Shown: one piece after another, positions 28,449 through 35,370 of the stretch
Numbering within the stretch: position 1 is the first letter of the stretch
Layout: each line of letters begins with the position of its first letter
Origin: Mycobacterium attenuatum
Lineage (GTDB): Bacteria; Actinomycetota; Actinomycetes; Mycobacteriales; Mycobacteriaceae
Reading direction: 5' to 3'
NCBI RefSeq assembly: GCF_900566085.1
Contig: NZ_UPHT01000131.1
Location: 1 to 64,000 of the forward strand
Length of the DNA stretch: 64,000 nucleotides
Program-made: the position numbers and the translations under genes
Notes under the pieces: generated by a model
Seen by the model: only the letters and a program-made list of their open reading frames with translations
The model's database searches: none
What the model was told of the DNA's origin: nothing

Positions 28449-29812
28449 CGCTCAATAACCGAGCCGAATGTGGTTCCGGTTGTTTCTGGAAGCAGATAGG
28501 TGCACACCAGGCTGACCGCCACCAGAGCGGCCATCATCACGCCGACCGCCCAGCTGCCATAGAGGGCCACCAGGGTGCCGGCGACCAACGGCGGCGCCGC
28601 TCCCCCGGCAATGCCGGCGACGTTGATCGATAGGGCGGTGCCGGTGTAGCGGTAGCGGGTGGCGAACAATTCGGGGATCAGGGCGGCGACGGGTCCGAAA
28701 CCAGCCGCCGCGATGGCGTAAACGCCCAGGATCGCGACCGCGAACCAGGTGCGATCACCGGAATCGATCAGCGGCATCACCAACAGCGACCATGGAAGGC
28801 CCACGGCCCACCCGGCGAGCATGAGGCGCCGGCGCCCGAACCGGTCGCACAGCACGGCCGTCATCGATACGAACACGATGCAGGTCAGCCCGCCCAGCAC
28901 CCCGACCAGCAGGATGAAGTCGCGCGAATAGCCCAAGCGGGTTTGTGCGTACGAGGGAAGGTAGGTGCTGGCCAGATACAGGCAGCCGAAGACGGCAAGC
29001 ACGCAACCCGCAGCCAGGACCAGTTCACGGGGCTGGCGGCGCAGCACTTCCGTCAACGGAGCGGGGCTAGGGGTTGCATTCCCAGCATCAGTCCTGGCCA
29101 TCTCGGTGGCGAAGACCGGGGTCTCGCTGATCTTCAGGCGCATATACAGGGCTATGACGACCAGCACTGCGCTCAGTAGGAATGGGACACGCCATCCCCA
29201 GCGCAGGAAAGCGGAGCTGTCAGCTCCGAGCGTGTAGTTCACGACCAAGAAGGTGAGGCCGCTGAGTACCAGTGCGATGCCGCCGCCGATTGCGGTGAAC
29301 ATCCCGTAATAGCCGCGTTTGTGCGGGGGTGCTGACTCGGCACTCAACAGCGCCGATCCGGCCCATTCACCGCCGGCGGCGAAACCCTGCAGCAGGCGCA
29401 GCAGTATCAGAATCAGCGGGGCCAGCGCCCCGATGGTGGCGGTCGCCGGAACAACGCCGACGGCAACGGTCGCCATGGCCATGATCAGCAACGTGGCGAC
29501 CAAGGTCTTCTTACGGCCCAGCCGGTCCCCGAAATGCCCGAAGACCGCCGCACCGAACGGCCGCGACAGAAACGCCGTCGCGAATGTTCCCATCGAGGCG
29601 ACGGTGGCCATCGTCGGACCGAGGCCGGGGTAGAACACCGAGGGAAACACCAGCGCGGCCGCGGTGCCGTAGATGTAGAAGTCGTAGTACTCGACCGCCG
29701 AGCCGACGGCGCAGGACAGGGCCACCCTTCTCATGGGCGTTGCCAGCGGGCTGGGCTCACCCGTCCCGACGGCGGCCCCTGCGCCGCCGCCGGCCTCCGC
29801 GGTTACATACAT
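28445..29812 (-). CDS. MFS transporter, metabolite:H+ symporter type (Rv1200-like)
   Basis: A 455-residue, about 12-helix major facilitator of the metabolite:H+ symporter group (ShiA/ProP/KgtP relatives). Signature loop FGHFGDRLGRKKTLV (loop 2-3), VEYYDFYIYGTAAALVFP in helix 1, LLRLLQGFAAGGEWAGSALL in helix 4, and DRFGRRRLMLAG between helices 8 and 9. It matches Rv1200. The ATG at 29812 (MYVTAEAGG) is the likely start, with a longer in-frame alternative at 29878. The substrate is unknown; group members carry shikimate, proline or dicarboxylates. It marks the last ancestral gene before the siderophore-type insertion. Confidence 0.85.
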   Translation of the reverse strand: MYVTAEAGGGAGAAVGTGEPSPLATPMRRVALSCAVGSAVEYYDFYIYGTAAALVFPSVFYPGLGPTMATVASMGTFATAFLSRPFGAAVFGHFGDRLGRKKTLVATLLIMAMATVAVGVVPATATIGALAPLILILLRLLQGFAAGGEWAGSALLSAESAPPHKRGYYGMFTAIGGGIALVLSGLTFLVVNYTLGADSSAFLRWGWRVPFLLSAVLVVIALYMRLKISETPVFATEMARTDAGNATPSPAPLTEVLRRQPRELVLAAGCVLAVFGCLYLASTYLPSYAQTRLGYSRDFILLVGVLGGLTCIVFVSMTAVLCDRFGRRRLMLAGWAVGLPWSLLVMPLIDSGDRTWFAVAILGVYAIAAAGFGPVAALIPELFATRYRYTGTALSINVAGIAGGAAPPLVAGTLVALYGSWAVGVMMAALVAVSLVCTYLLPETTGTTFGSVIER

Positions 29813-30001
29813 GGCGGTGACGATAAGCCAGGAAGCCGGACGAATTCCGTTCCAGCGCCGTGAATGTGCTGTCAACATGCTGAGCGGAACTGTGCATGCG
29901 CCGGCAGCAGGCGCGTGAGGCGGTGCCGAGAGTCATGAAACCCGTTGCGCTCCAAAGTGCGAAGCCCAGTCAACCGCAGGATGCGACAACGGTCACATTA
30001 A

Positions 30002-30057
30002 TCAACTATGGTTGACAATATAGCCGGAGTGGTCCTACCGTCATATTGTCAACCATA
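30002..30057. promoter_or_regulatory. Nested palindromes with GTTGAC/GTCAAC half-sites
   Basis: TCAACtatgGTTGA (30002-30015) is a perfect palindrome. Overlapping it, TATGGTTGACAATAT (30007-30021) and ATATTGTCAACCATA (30043-30057) form a perfect 15-bp inverted repeat with a 21-nt spacer. This lies about 130-180 bases upstream of the Met/His-rich secreted protein. It looks like an operator array for a dimeric repressor, with a TTGACA -35-like element inside the left arm. The rest of 29880-30184 shows nothing else. Confidence 0.6.
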
Positions 30058-30184
30058 TATGACAAACGAGAGGGGCGGGTCGGCTCGACACCATGGCAAC
30101 GGGGCTAACGCCGGACGCGGTTCATTCAGCGTCGACAACCCGGGCTTTTCGAGCCGAACAGCACCGAACCGAAGGGAGTTCGAC

Positions 30185-30508
30185 ATGTCAACGATTCGCA
30201 CCTTGTCGGCGGGTGTCCTCTGCGCCCTTGGCCTTTCGCTTGCGGGAACGTTTGCGGGTACCGCGACGGCCTCGGCCGCCCCTGGACAGCCGGCCCTGGG
30301 CCCGATGCATCCGGGTGGGGCTCCGGTGAACGCCGCACCGCTGCACCCCGGTCGGGGACCGATGGACTCCGCCGAAACTCCGATGCGCCCGGGAGTCGCT
30401 CCGATGCACCCGGTTCCGCCGCCGACCCACCCCGTCTACCACTACACCGAAGATCTGACCCACCCGCTGTGGTCGGTCACCCATCCGTTCTGGGCACTTG
30501 TTCCCTGA
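30185..30508 (+). CDS. Small secreted Met/His/Pro-rich protein
   Basis: A 107-residue protein with a good Shine-Dalgarno (AAGGGAG) nine bases before ATG 30185. The signal peptide is IRTLSAGVLCALGLSLAGTF, then AGTATASAAPG with cleavage likely after ASA. The mature chain of about 75 residues has degenerate repeats of the form M/L-H/R-P-G: PMHPGGAP, PLHPGRGP, PMRPGVAP, PMHPVPPPTHP, and later LTHPLW and VTHPFW. No known domain was recognised. The Met- and His-rich composition suggests metal binding (inference). It sits between the MFS gene and the P450, beside a metallophore-type locus, and is followed by a strong hairpin. Confidence 0.7.
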   Translation: MSTIRTLSAGVLCALGLSLAGTFAGTATASAAPGQPALGPMHPGGAPVNAAPLHPGRGPMDSAETPMRPGVAPMHPVPPPTHPVYHYTEDLTHPLWSVTHPFWALVP

Positions 30509-30518
30509 ACGCAGCCCC

Positions 30519-30563
30519 GCTCTGCCCCCGGGCCATCGCCACCCCTGTGCCCGGGGGCAGAGC
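30519..30563 (+). terminator. Strong hairpin terminator
   Basis: GCTCTGCCCCCGGGC (30519-30533) pairs perfectly with GCCCGGGGGCAGAGC (30549-30563): a 15-bp GC-rich stem with a 15-nt loop, 10 bases after the stop of the secreted-protein gene and before the convergent P450 stop. There is no U-tract, as is common for mycobacterial hairpins. It could serve both directions. Confidence 0.65.
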
Positions 30564-30629
30564 GTCGCCCGGCGCCGAGTTGGGATCTGACCGCGCGATT
30601 CGACCGCACCGCTGTGATCCGGTGACCGG

Positions 30630-32006
30630 TCAGCGCCTGACGTGGTGCACGACGATCCGCCCGCCGTCCTTCGGCAGGAATCCGAGGCCGCCCGCACGTA
30701 TCTTCTCCGGTGGCGCCGTGGTGGTCTCAATAGTCAAGTGGCGCAGAATGGTTCGCAATACCACGTTCATTTCCATCTTGGCGAATGCCGCCCCCGCGCA
30801 CCGACGGGTCCCTCCCCCGAACGGAACCCAGGCAAAGGGCGACGGCTTGCCGTCGATGTAGCGTCGCGGATCGAAGCGATCCGGATTAGGGAACGTGTCG
30901 GCGTCGGCGTGGCACCGCGAAAGGCTGACGACGATGGAATAGCCCTGGGGTATGACGTACTCGCCCAGCTCGAATGCCGGCGCCCGTACCCGGCGACCGG
31001 AGAAGTCGATCACCGACCTGGTGCGCTGCACCTCGTAGATCGCCGCGTGCCGCAACTCGTTATCGTCGGTGTCAGCCTCCGCGACGAGCGCCGACAACAG
31101 CTCGGGCTGGCGGGTCAGCCGTTCGAACACCCACGCCAAGGTGGTGGCGGTGGTTTCGTGGCCGGCGACCAGAAGAGTGAGCAGGTCGTCCCGAACGTCC
31201 TTGCGCGACATGGCCGAACCGTCGTCGTAGGCACTGCGCAGCAGCAGCGAGAGAATGTCGCCGCGGTCGTGCATATCCTTGCCCGACTGCGGATCTGATT
31301 GCGCTTTGTCGATGATTCTGTCGATGATCGCGTCGTACTTGCCCCGCCATTCGGCCAGCCGGCCCCACGGGGTGTAGCGCCCATAGGTGCGGGCCGGCAG
31401 GGGCAGCGTCGACAACCGCGAACCCCATTTCGCCCACGGTATGATGACCTGCCGTAGTTCGTCGAAGTCATCTCCTTCGGCGCCGAAGACGGCGCGCAAG
31501 ATCACGTTGAGGGTGATGCGCTTCATCGCCGGCAAGGTGGAGAATGCCTTACCGTCGGGCCAGTCGGCGATTTCCCGCAGGGTTTCCTGTTCGACGATCC
31601 GCTCGTAGTTCTGCATGTTACTGGCGCGGAACGGATGGGCCAGCAGCTTTCGGCGCCGTCGATGCTCGTCGCCGTCGAGCCCGAATACCGAACCCGAGCC
31701 CAGCAGCCGGCTCAAGTTCGGCTGGATGGCGCCGAGTTCGTCTGTCCTGCTGCTGAATACCTGTTTGGCCAGCCGCGGGTCGGCCACGACAACCAGGCGT
31801 CCGAACACCGGGACATCGAGCCGGAACGCACCGCCGTAGCGGTGGGCGAGCTGCTCGGTGGCCCAGCGGCGCGTCGCGAAAAACGCGATGCCCTGCAGCC
31901 CTTTGGGGATTACCCGCGGTGGCGCCGGCGGCAACTTGGCATTCGTCGGCCGCGTGATCGCCGGTCCCGTACCGCTGGATCCGTCTCTGGCGATCGGTTC
32001 ACTCAC
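30630..32006 (-). CDS. Cytochrome P450, CYP138-like
   Basis: A 458-residue heme monooxygenase, closest by recognition to mycobacterial CYP138. I-helix oxygen motif AGHETTATTLAW (about 280-291), ExxR as EVQR (about 330), PERF-type region as NPDRFDPRRYIDG, and the heme-binding loop FGGGTRRCAGAAF with the axial Cys near 407. No transmembrane anchor. GC-rich codon use matches its neighbours. The two genes upstream on the same strand (acyltransferase, thioesterase) probably form a unit with it, though 105 bases separate it from the acyltransferase. The substrate is unknown; a tailoring role on the adjacent NRPS/PKS product is possible but not shown. Confidence 0.85.
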   Translation of the reverse strand: MSEPIARDGSSGTGPAITRPTNAKLPPAPPRVIPKGLQGIAFFATRRWATEQLAHRYGGAFRLDVPVFGRLVVVADPRLAKQVFSSRTDELGAIQPNLSRLLGSGSVFGLDGDEHRRRRKLLAHPFRASNMQNYERIVEQETLREIADWPDGKAFSTLPAMKRITLNVILRAVFGAEGDDFDELRQVIIPWAKWGSRLSTLPLPARTYGRYTPWGRLAEWRGKYDAIIDRIIDKAQSDPQSGKDMHDRGDILSLLLRSAYDDGSAMSRKDVRDDLLTLLVAGHETTATTLAWVFERLTRQPELLSALVAEADTDDNELRHAAIYEVQRTRSVIDFSGRRVRAPAFELGEYVIPQGYSIVVSLSRCHADADTFPNPDRFDPRRYIDGKPSPFAWVPFGGGTRRCAGAAFAKMEMNVVLRTILRHLTIETTTAPPEKIRAGGLGFLPKDGGRIVVHHVRR

Positions 32007-32064
32007 GCGGCAACCACGCGAAGGTCATGAACGGCATGAACGTGGTGTACCCGCGAAGATATAC

Positions 32065-32080
32065 GTCTAACACAGTTGAC
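32065..32080 (-). promoter_or_regulatory. GTCtAAC...GTTGAC palindrome upstream of P450
   Basis: GTCTAACacaGTTGAC lies 59-74 bases upstream of the P450 start. Its half-sites (GTC-AAC / GTTGAC) resemble those in the palindrome array at 30002-30057, suggesting the same regulator may act at both places. Read by eye only. Confidence 0.35.
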
Positions 32081-32111
32081 GGTTTTAATGAGTTTGCTAT
32101 GAGCGCCCGGT

Positions 32112-33548
32112 TTATTCGATTACCCCGCTGAGATCGAACTCGGCGAGAGTTCGGGCCGCCAGCTCACGCAGTTGGGGCTTGGAGCAGACCTGGCGGGCCT
32201 GGTACGCGACAACGGTGATGCACATCTTGCCGCTGATCCGCACGAATACCAGCGATAGCTCACCGTGACGCTCGAGATGGTCGCGCTTGACGTGTTGGAT
32301 GATGCCACCGCCGAATGCGTACTCGGCCTCGGTGCCGTCCGGGCAGGCAGCCACGGCGGCCAGATCGCCGAGACTCGAACACGCCACGGGCAGATCGCCA
32401 TAGGCGAACGCCGCCTCGGCGAGCCGCTTCAAGGACCGCTTCGGGACGAACGGCACCAGCGGCGCAAGCGGAAGCATCGGCGATGCCACTTCCGGGGTTT
32501 CGCGCAGGGTGTTGAACACCTGCTTGATGGCCGCGCGGGTGTCGGACAGGTCGGTCGTCACCCCGCTCGGGTCCACGCTCACGCTCACGAACGACAGCGT
32601 GTTGGCCCGGGTGTCATGTTCGGTGCGATCACTGAGCGGCACCTGCAAGGTGACCATGCCGTCGCCAGCACGCCGGCGGCCCATCCGTTCGCCAAGTTTG
32701 GCCGACAGGGCGGCGGCCAGATGGTGGCTGGTTCCGCCCAGCGCGATGGCGCGCGCATCCCACTGATCCAGATCGACATGAATGGCTATGGCCGGCACCA
32801 CGACACGTTCGTCACGTTCGGCGCCACACGGGCTCCCGGCGGCGACGGGCCGTGGCGGCGCCGACGCGGTGGCGGGCGCCTCCTCCTGGCGACGACGACG
32901 CGCGGCCTTCGCCGCCCCGGCAAGAGCCCGACCGACCTCGGGCGCGCCCCGGACGGTTTGGCGCGCGTCCTGGACAAGCGCCCGCAGCCGGGTGCGGGAA
33001 CGCGGCGGTGGGTAACCGAGGTTGCGCTTCTTGCCGATGGCCGCCTCGGCAACCGCCAGGCCGATCCCCAGCCCGTCGATCAGGCAGTGCGAAGCCACCA
33101 GGCTGATCGCGGTCGAGCCGTCGGTCAGCGGCAAGACCCCCAGATGCCAAGCGGGTCCAAGCTCGGGATCGATCGGTTCCTGTGCGCGCTCGTCGATCCA
33201 GTCGCTGAGCTCACCGCGTGAACGCGGGCGTTCGGCCACATCCATGTCGGCCGGGCCCCGATCACAGACCCACCGATGGTTGGCGAACGGCAGTGGCGAG
33301 CGTTCGATGCGCCGCCCCAGCAATCCATGGCCGAGGTTGTGGTGGAAACGCTTGAGTGCCTCGACGTCGACGCGGTGTTCGTATACCCACACACACTGGA
33401 CGACAGCGGCGCGGTCCAGGGCACGCAGCAGCGCGAACATGGCTTGGTCCATGGACGACAACCAGTTGTCCGGCGCCACATCGCCGTTGGATGCGTTGCC
33501 GTTGCGAAGCGTCTGCCGCGCTCGAGCGGGCCGTAGCTGGACTGGCAC
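32112..33548 (-). CDS. Condensation-domain-like (WS/DGAT superfamily) acyltransferase
   Basis: A 478-residue protein with the condensation/acyltransferase fold signature HxxxDG as SHCLIDGLGIG (about residues 158-167), keeping the catalytic His and the structural Asp-Gly. The N-terminal WLSSMDQAMFALLRALDRAAVV resembles the opening of WS/DGAT-like proteins. A basic, Pro-rich insert (about 200-260) separates the two lobes, and the C-lobe has VTLQVPLSDRTEHDTRANTL. It has no A or PCP domains, so it would act as a stand-alone ester- or amide-forming enzyme, perhaps joining or releasing an acyl chain from the neighbouring megasynthase (inference). Its GTG/ATG start is at 33548. Confidence 0.65.
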   Translation of the reverse strand: MPVQLRPARARQTLRNGNASNGDVAPDNWLSSMDQAMFALLRALDRAAVVQCVWVYEHRVDVEALKRFHHNLGHGLLGRRIERSPLPFANHRWVCDRGPADMDVAERPRSRGELSDWIDERAQEPIDPELGPAWHLGVLPLTDGSTAISLVASHCLIDGLGIGLAVAEAAIGKKRNLGYPPPRSRTRLRALVQDARQTVRGAPEVGRALAGAAKAARRRRQEEAPATASAPPRPVAAGSPCGAERDERVVVPAIAIHVDLDQWDARAIALGGTSHHLAAALSAKLGERMGRRRAGDGMVTLQVPLSDRTEHDTRANTLSFVSVSVDPSGVTTDLSDTRAAIKQVFNTLRETPEVASPMLPLAPLVPFVPKRSLKRLAEAAFAYGDLPVACSSLGDLAAVAACPDGTEAEYAFGGGIIQHVKRDHLERHGELSLVFVRISGKMCITVVAYQARQVCSKPQLRELAARTLAEFDLSGVIE

Positions 33549-33673
33549 GTGTTAGCCTCCGATCGAATGCGGGATTGCCGGGCCGGCACGCTCATCGCTG
33601 TCAACGGGTTTCGCGCGGCTCGTCGTCCGTCCCGGCCCCGTCAGCGCCCATCCGATGTGCCGCCGAGGCGGCA

Positions 33674-34414
33674 TCAGACATTGGTGACGACGCGGTTGGC
33701 GACGGTGTTGGTGTGGTCGTTGATGTAGAAGTGCCCGCCGTCGAAAAAGGACAGGGTGAACTTGCCGTCGGTGTGGTTGGCCCACCGGTGCAGCGACCCG
33801 GAATCAACCCGGTTGTCATGCCGGCCACCGATGACGTGAATATCGGCGCGAATGCGCACCCCGTTGCTGCAGTCGTAGCGGTTGAGCGCTTGGTAGTCGC
33901 ACCGCGCCGCATTGGTCAGTAACTCGGCGAACTCCTCGTCGGCCAACAGCCGGGGGTCGGTCCCGCCCATGTTGGCAAGGTCGGCCAGCAGCTCGGTATC
34001 ACTGGTGGGCAGCTCGGGTAGATCAGCGACCGCGGACGGCACCGGCCCGGCCGACACCCACAGCTTGCGCACCGCGATACCGCGCTGTTCGGCGATCCGG
34101 GCAAACTCGAACGCCACCACCGCACCCATGCTGTGCCCGAACAGCCGCAACGGCGCCGCCCGGTGCCACGGGCCGGCCTGAAACAAGCCCAAGGCCAGGT
34201 CGTGGATATCTCGCGGCGCAGGGTGGTTGAGCCGCTCGGCCCGCTGCGGGTACTGGACGATGAACGTGTCGCCCCCGGCGGCCAGGGCCGTCGCCAATTT
34301 CCGGTAGCTGGCGGCCGCCGCCCCGGCGTGCGGGAACACCACGATGGCGCCGCGGTGAGGTTGTCGTTCTGGCCCCGGCATGTGCTTGATCCAGGGCGCG
34401 AAGGTGCTTGACAT
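33674..34414 (-). CDS. Type II thioesterase (MbtT/TesA-like)
   Basis: An alpha/beta hydrolase of 246 residues that would hydrolyse mis-primed carriers of the nearby NRPS/PKS. Nucleophile elbow GHSMGAVVAFEFA (Ser about residue 90), oxyanion region FPHAGAAAASYRKLA near 30, an Asp in GGRHDNRV, and the catalytic His in DGGHFYIND near 228. The ATG at 34414 (MSSTFAPWIK) is chosen for the AAAGGA Shine-Dalgarno and family length; a long in-frame upstream extension is Arg/Pro-rich and not conserved. It is divergent from mbtC across a 0.95-kb spacer. Stand-alone thioesterases accompany mycobactin-type clusters in other mycobacteria. Confidence 0.85.
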   Translation of the reverse strand: MSSTFAPWIKHMPGPERQPHRGAIVVFPHAGAAAASYRKLATALAAGGDTFIVQYPQRAERLNHPAPRDIHDLALGLFQAGPWHRAAPLRLFGHSMGAVVAFEFARIAEQRGIAVRKLWVSAGPVPSAVADLPELPTSDTELLADLANMGGTDPRLLADEEFAELLTNAARCDYQALNRYDCSNGVRIRADIHVIGGRHDNRVDSGSLHRWANHTDGKFTLSFFDGGHFYINDHTNTVANRVVTNV

Positions 34415-34424
34415 GTAAGTCCTT

Positions 34425-34871
34425 TCATCGATCATCAGGGTTTGCCGCCGGTATGCGGCATCGCTTGGTGGCGCCTGGTGGGGCCGGCGGGAGGGGCCGT
34501 CCGACTTGCCGGGCCCCGGTCGCCCATAGCCGGGTCGTCCATACGTGGTGCGCGCTGGTGAGTCGTTGGGCGTCGCCGTCCGACCGCATTCGGGCGAACT
34601 CACCGACGCGGCCACGGGTCGGGCCGGATTGGTACGCCCGCGGCACTGCCGCGGCGTCGCCGCCCGCCGGCGCGACGAAAGCCGCTGCGGGTCTACTGCG
34701 CGTCAGGTGTTGCCTGCTGATCCGCTCGACCACAATCACTGCGATTCCCTGCGCGGACGCAGTCAAAACTATGACGGGGGTAACGAAAACCAGCGGCGGC
34801 GGCCCGGTGGGCACCGGGCAGCCGTCCCGCGTCGGGAACACCGTGCCGAGGGCGATCACCGGGATCGGCAA
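34425..34871 (-). CDS. Possible small membrane protein (uncertain)
   Basis: A minus-strand frame with strongly GC-rich third positions encodes a hydrophobic N-terminal part (LPIPVIALGTVFPTRDGCPV, then LVFVTPVIVLTASAQGIAVIVV, one or two possible membrane helices) and a basic C-terminal half. It ends 10 bases before the thioesterase start on the same strand, which would fit an operon. Only a TTG start (34871) is visible, and the frame stays open upstream to a TAG near 35022 without a good start. No family recognised. The remainder of 34415-35362 holds the 85-codon frame described next and otherwise nothing convincing; no IdeR-type box was found. Confidence 0.3.
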   Translation of the reverse strand: MPIPVIALGTVFPTRDGCPVPTGPPPLVFVTPVIVLTASAQGIAVIVVERISRQHLTRSRPAAAFVAPAGGDAAAVPRAYQSGPTRGRVGEFARMRSDGDAQRLTSAHHVWTTRLWATGARQVGRPLPPAPPGATKRCRIPAANPDDR

Positions 34872-35112
34872 AACAACAGTCGCGCCCGCGTGCCGCGAGC
34901 CTATGCCCAGTGCTTTCAGCTGCGTGTTTACCGGTGGGCGGCGGCGGGTATCCGCGTCGCAACGGTGTGCGTATGTGCAGACCGCGCAGTGATTTTCGCT
35001 GATTTCGCAGCACCGGCCGCGCTATTGGCTCGCCGGACGTTGCATCGCCAGCCGATCTGCCGGCCGGCCAGACAGATGAACACTCGGAGCTGATCATTGG
35101 GGGAGGTGGCTT

Positions 35113-35370
35113 ATGACGACGTTGCGCCTTGCTTCCCCGGGGTTTATCCGGGCGGGGCATGGGTATGGGCGAAGCCATGGCTCGGCTGGACGGGGCCCGG
35201 TGGGGCCCCGGCGGGGCGTGGCCTCAGACGCGCCCCGCCGGCTGTCACGATCGCGGCCGCTGTGCCGCAGCCCCCACTGGCACAGCAACGAGAGCGGCTC
35301 CGTCGTGTTGAGCTTCAGATCGGATTTCGAATTCGCCCGCGCGAATGATCAGGCCCCCGCCGATGTCTGA
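35113..35370 (+). CDS. Possible 85-residue leader or small protein overlapping mbtC
   Basis: ATG 35113 is preceded by GGGGGAGG at good spacing, one of the strongest ribosome sites in the window, and the frame ends at a TGA (35368-35370) that overlaps the start of mbtC (ATG 35363). Codons are GC3-rich. The product is Arg/Gly/Ser-rich, without a signal peptide or recognised domain (MTTLRLASPGFIRAGHGYGR at the start). A GC-rich hairpin (35191-35210) lies within it. It might couple translation into mbtC, or may be fortuitous; other frames here are also open. Confidence 0.35.
   Translation: MTTLRLASPGFIRAGHGYGRSHGSAGRGPVGPRRGVASDAPRRLSRSRPLCRSPHWHSNESGSVVLSFRSDFEFARANDQAPADV
35191..35210 (+). promoter_or_regulatory. 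GC-rich hairpin upstream of mbtC
   Basis: CGGGGCCC-ggtg-GGGCCCCG: an 8-bp perfect all-GC stem with a tetraloop, 150 bases before mbtC and inside the possible leader frame. It would fold stably in mRNA; no U-tract follows, so attenuation is only a suggestion. Confidence 0.35.

Noticed and set aside
34408..34992. 194-codon plus-strand frame upstream of mbtC
   Set aside because: No ribosome site, Cys/Arg/Ser-rich, and the minus-strand frame has better coding bias.
34415..35362. IdeR iron box in the thioesterase-mbtC intergenic region
   Set aside because: No sequence close to the TTAGGTTAGGCTAACCTAA consensus was seen on reading; a computed scan could still find a weak site.
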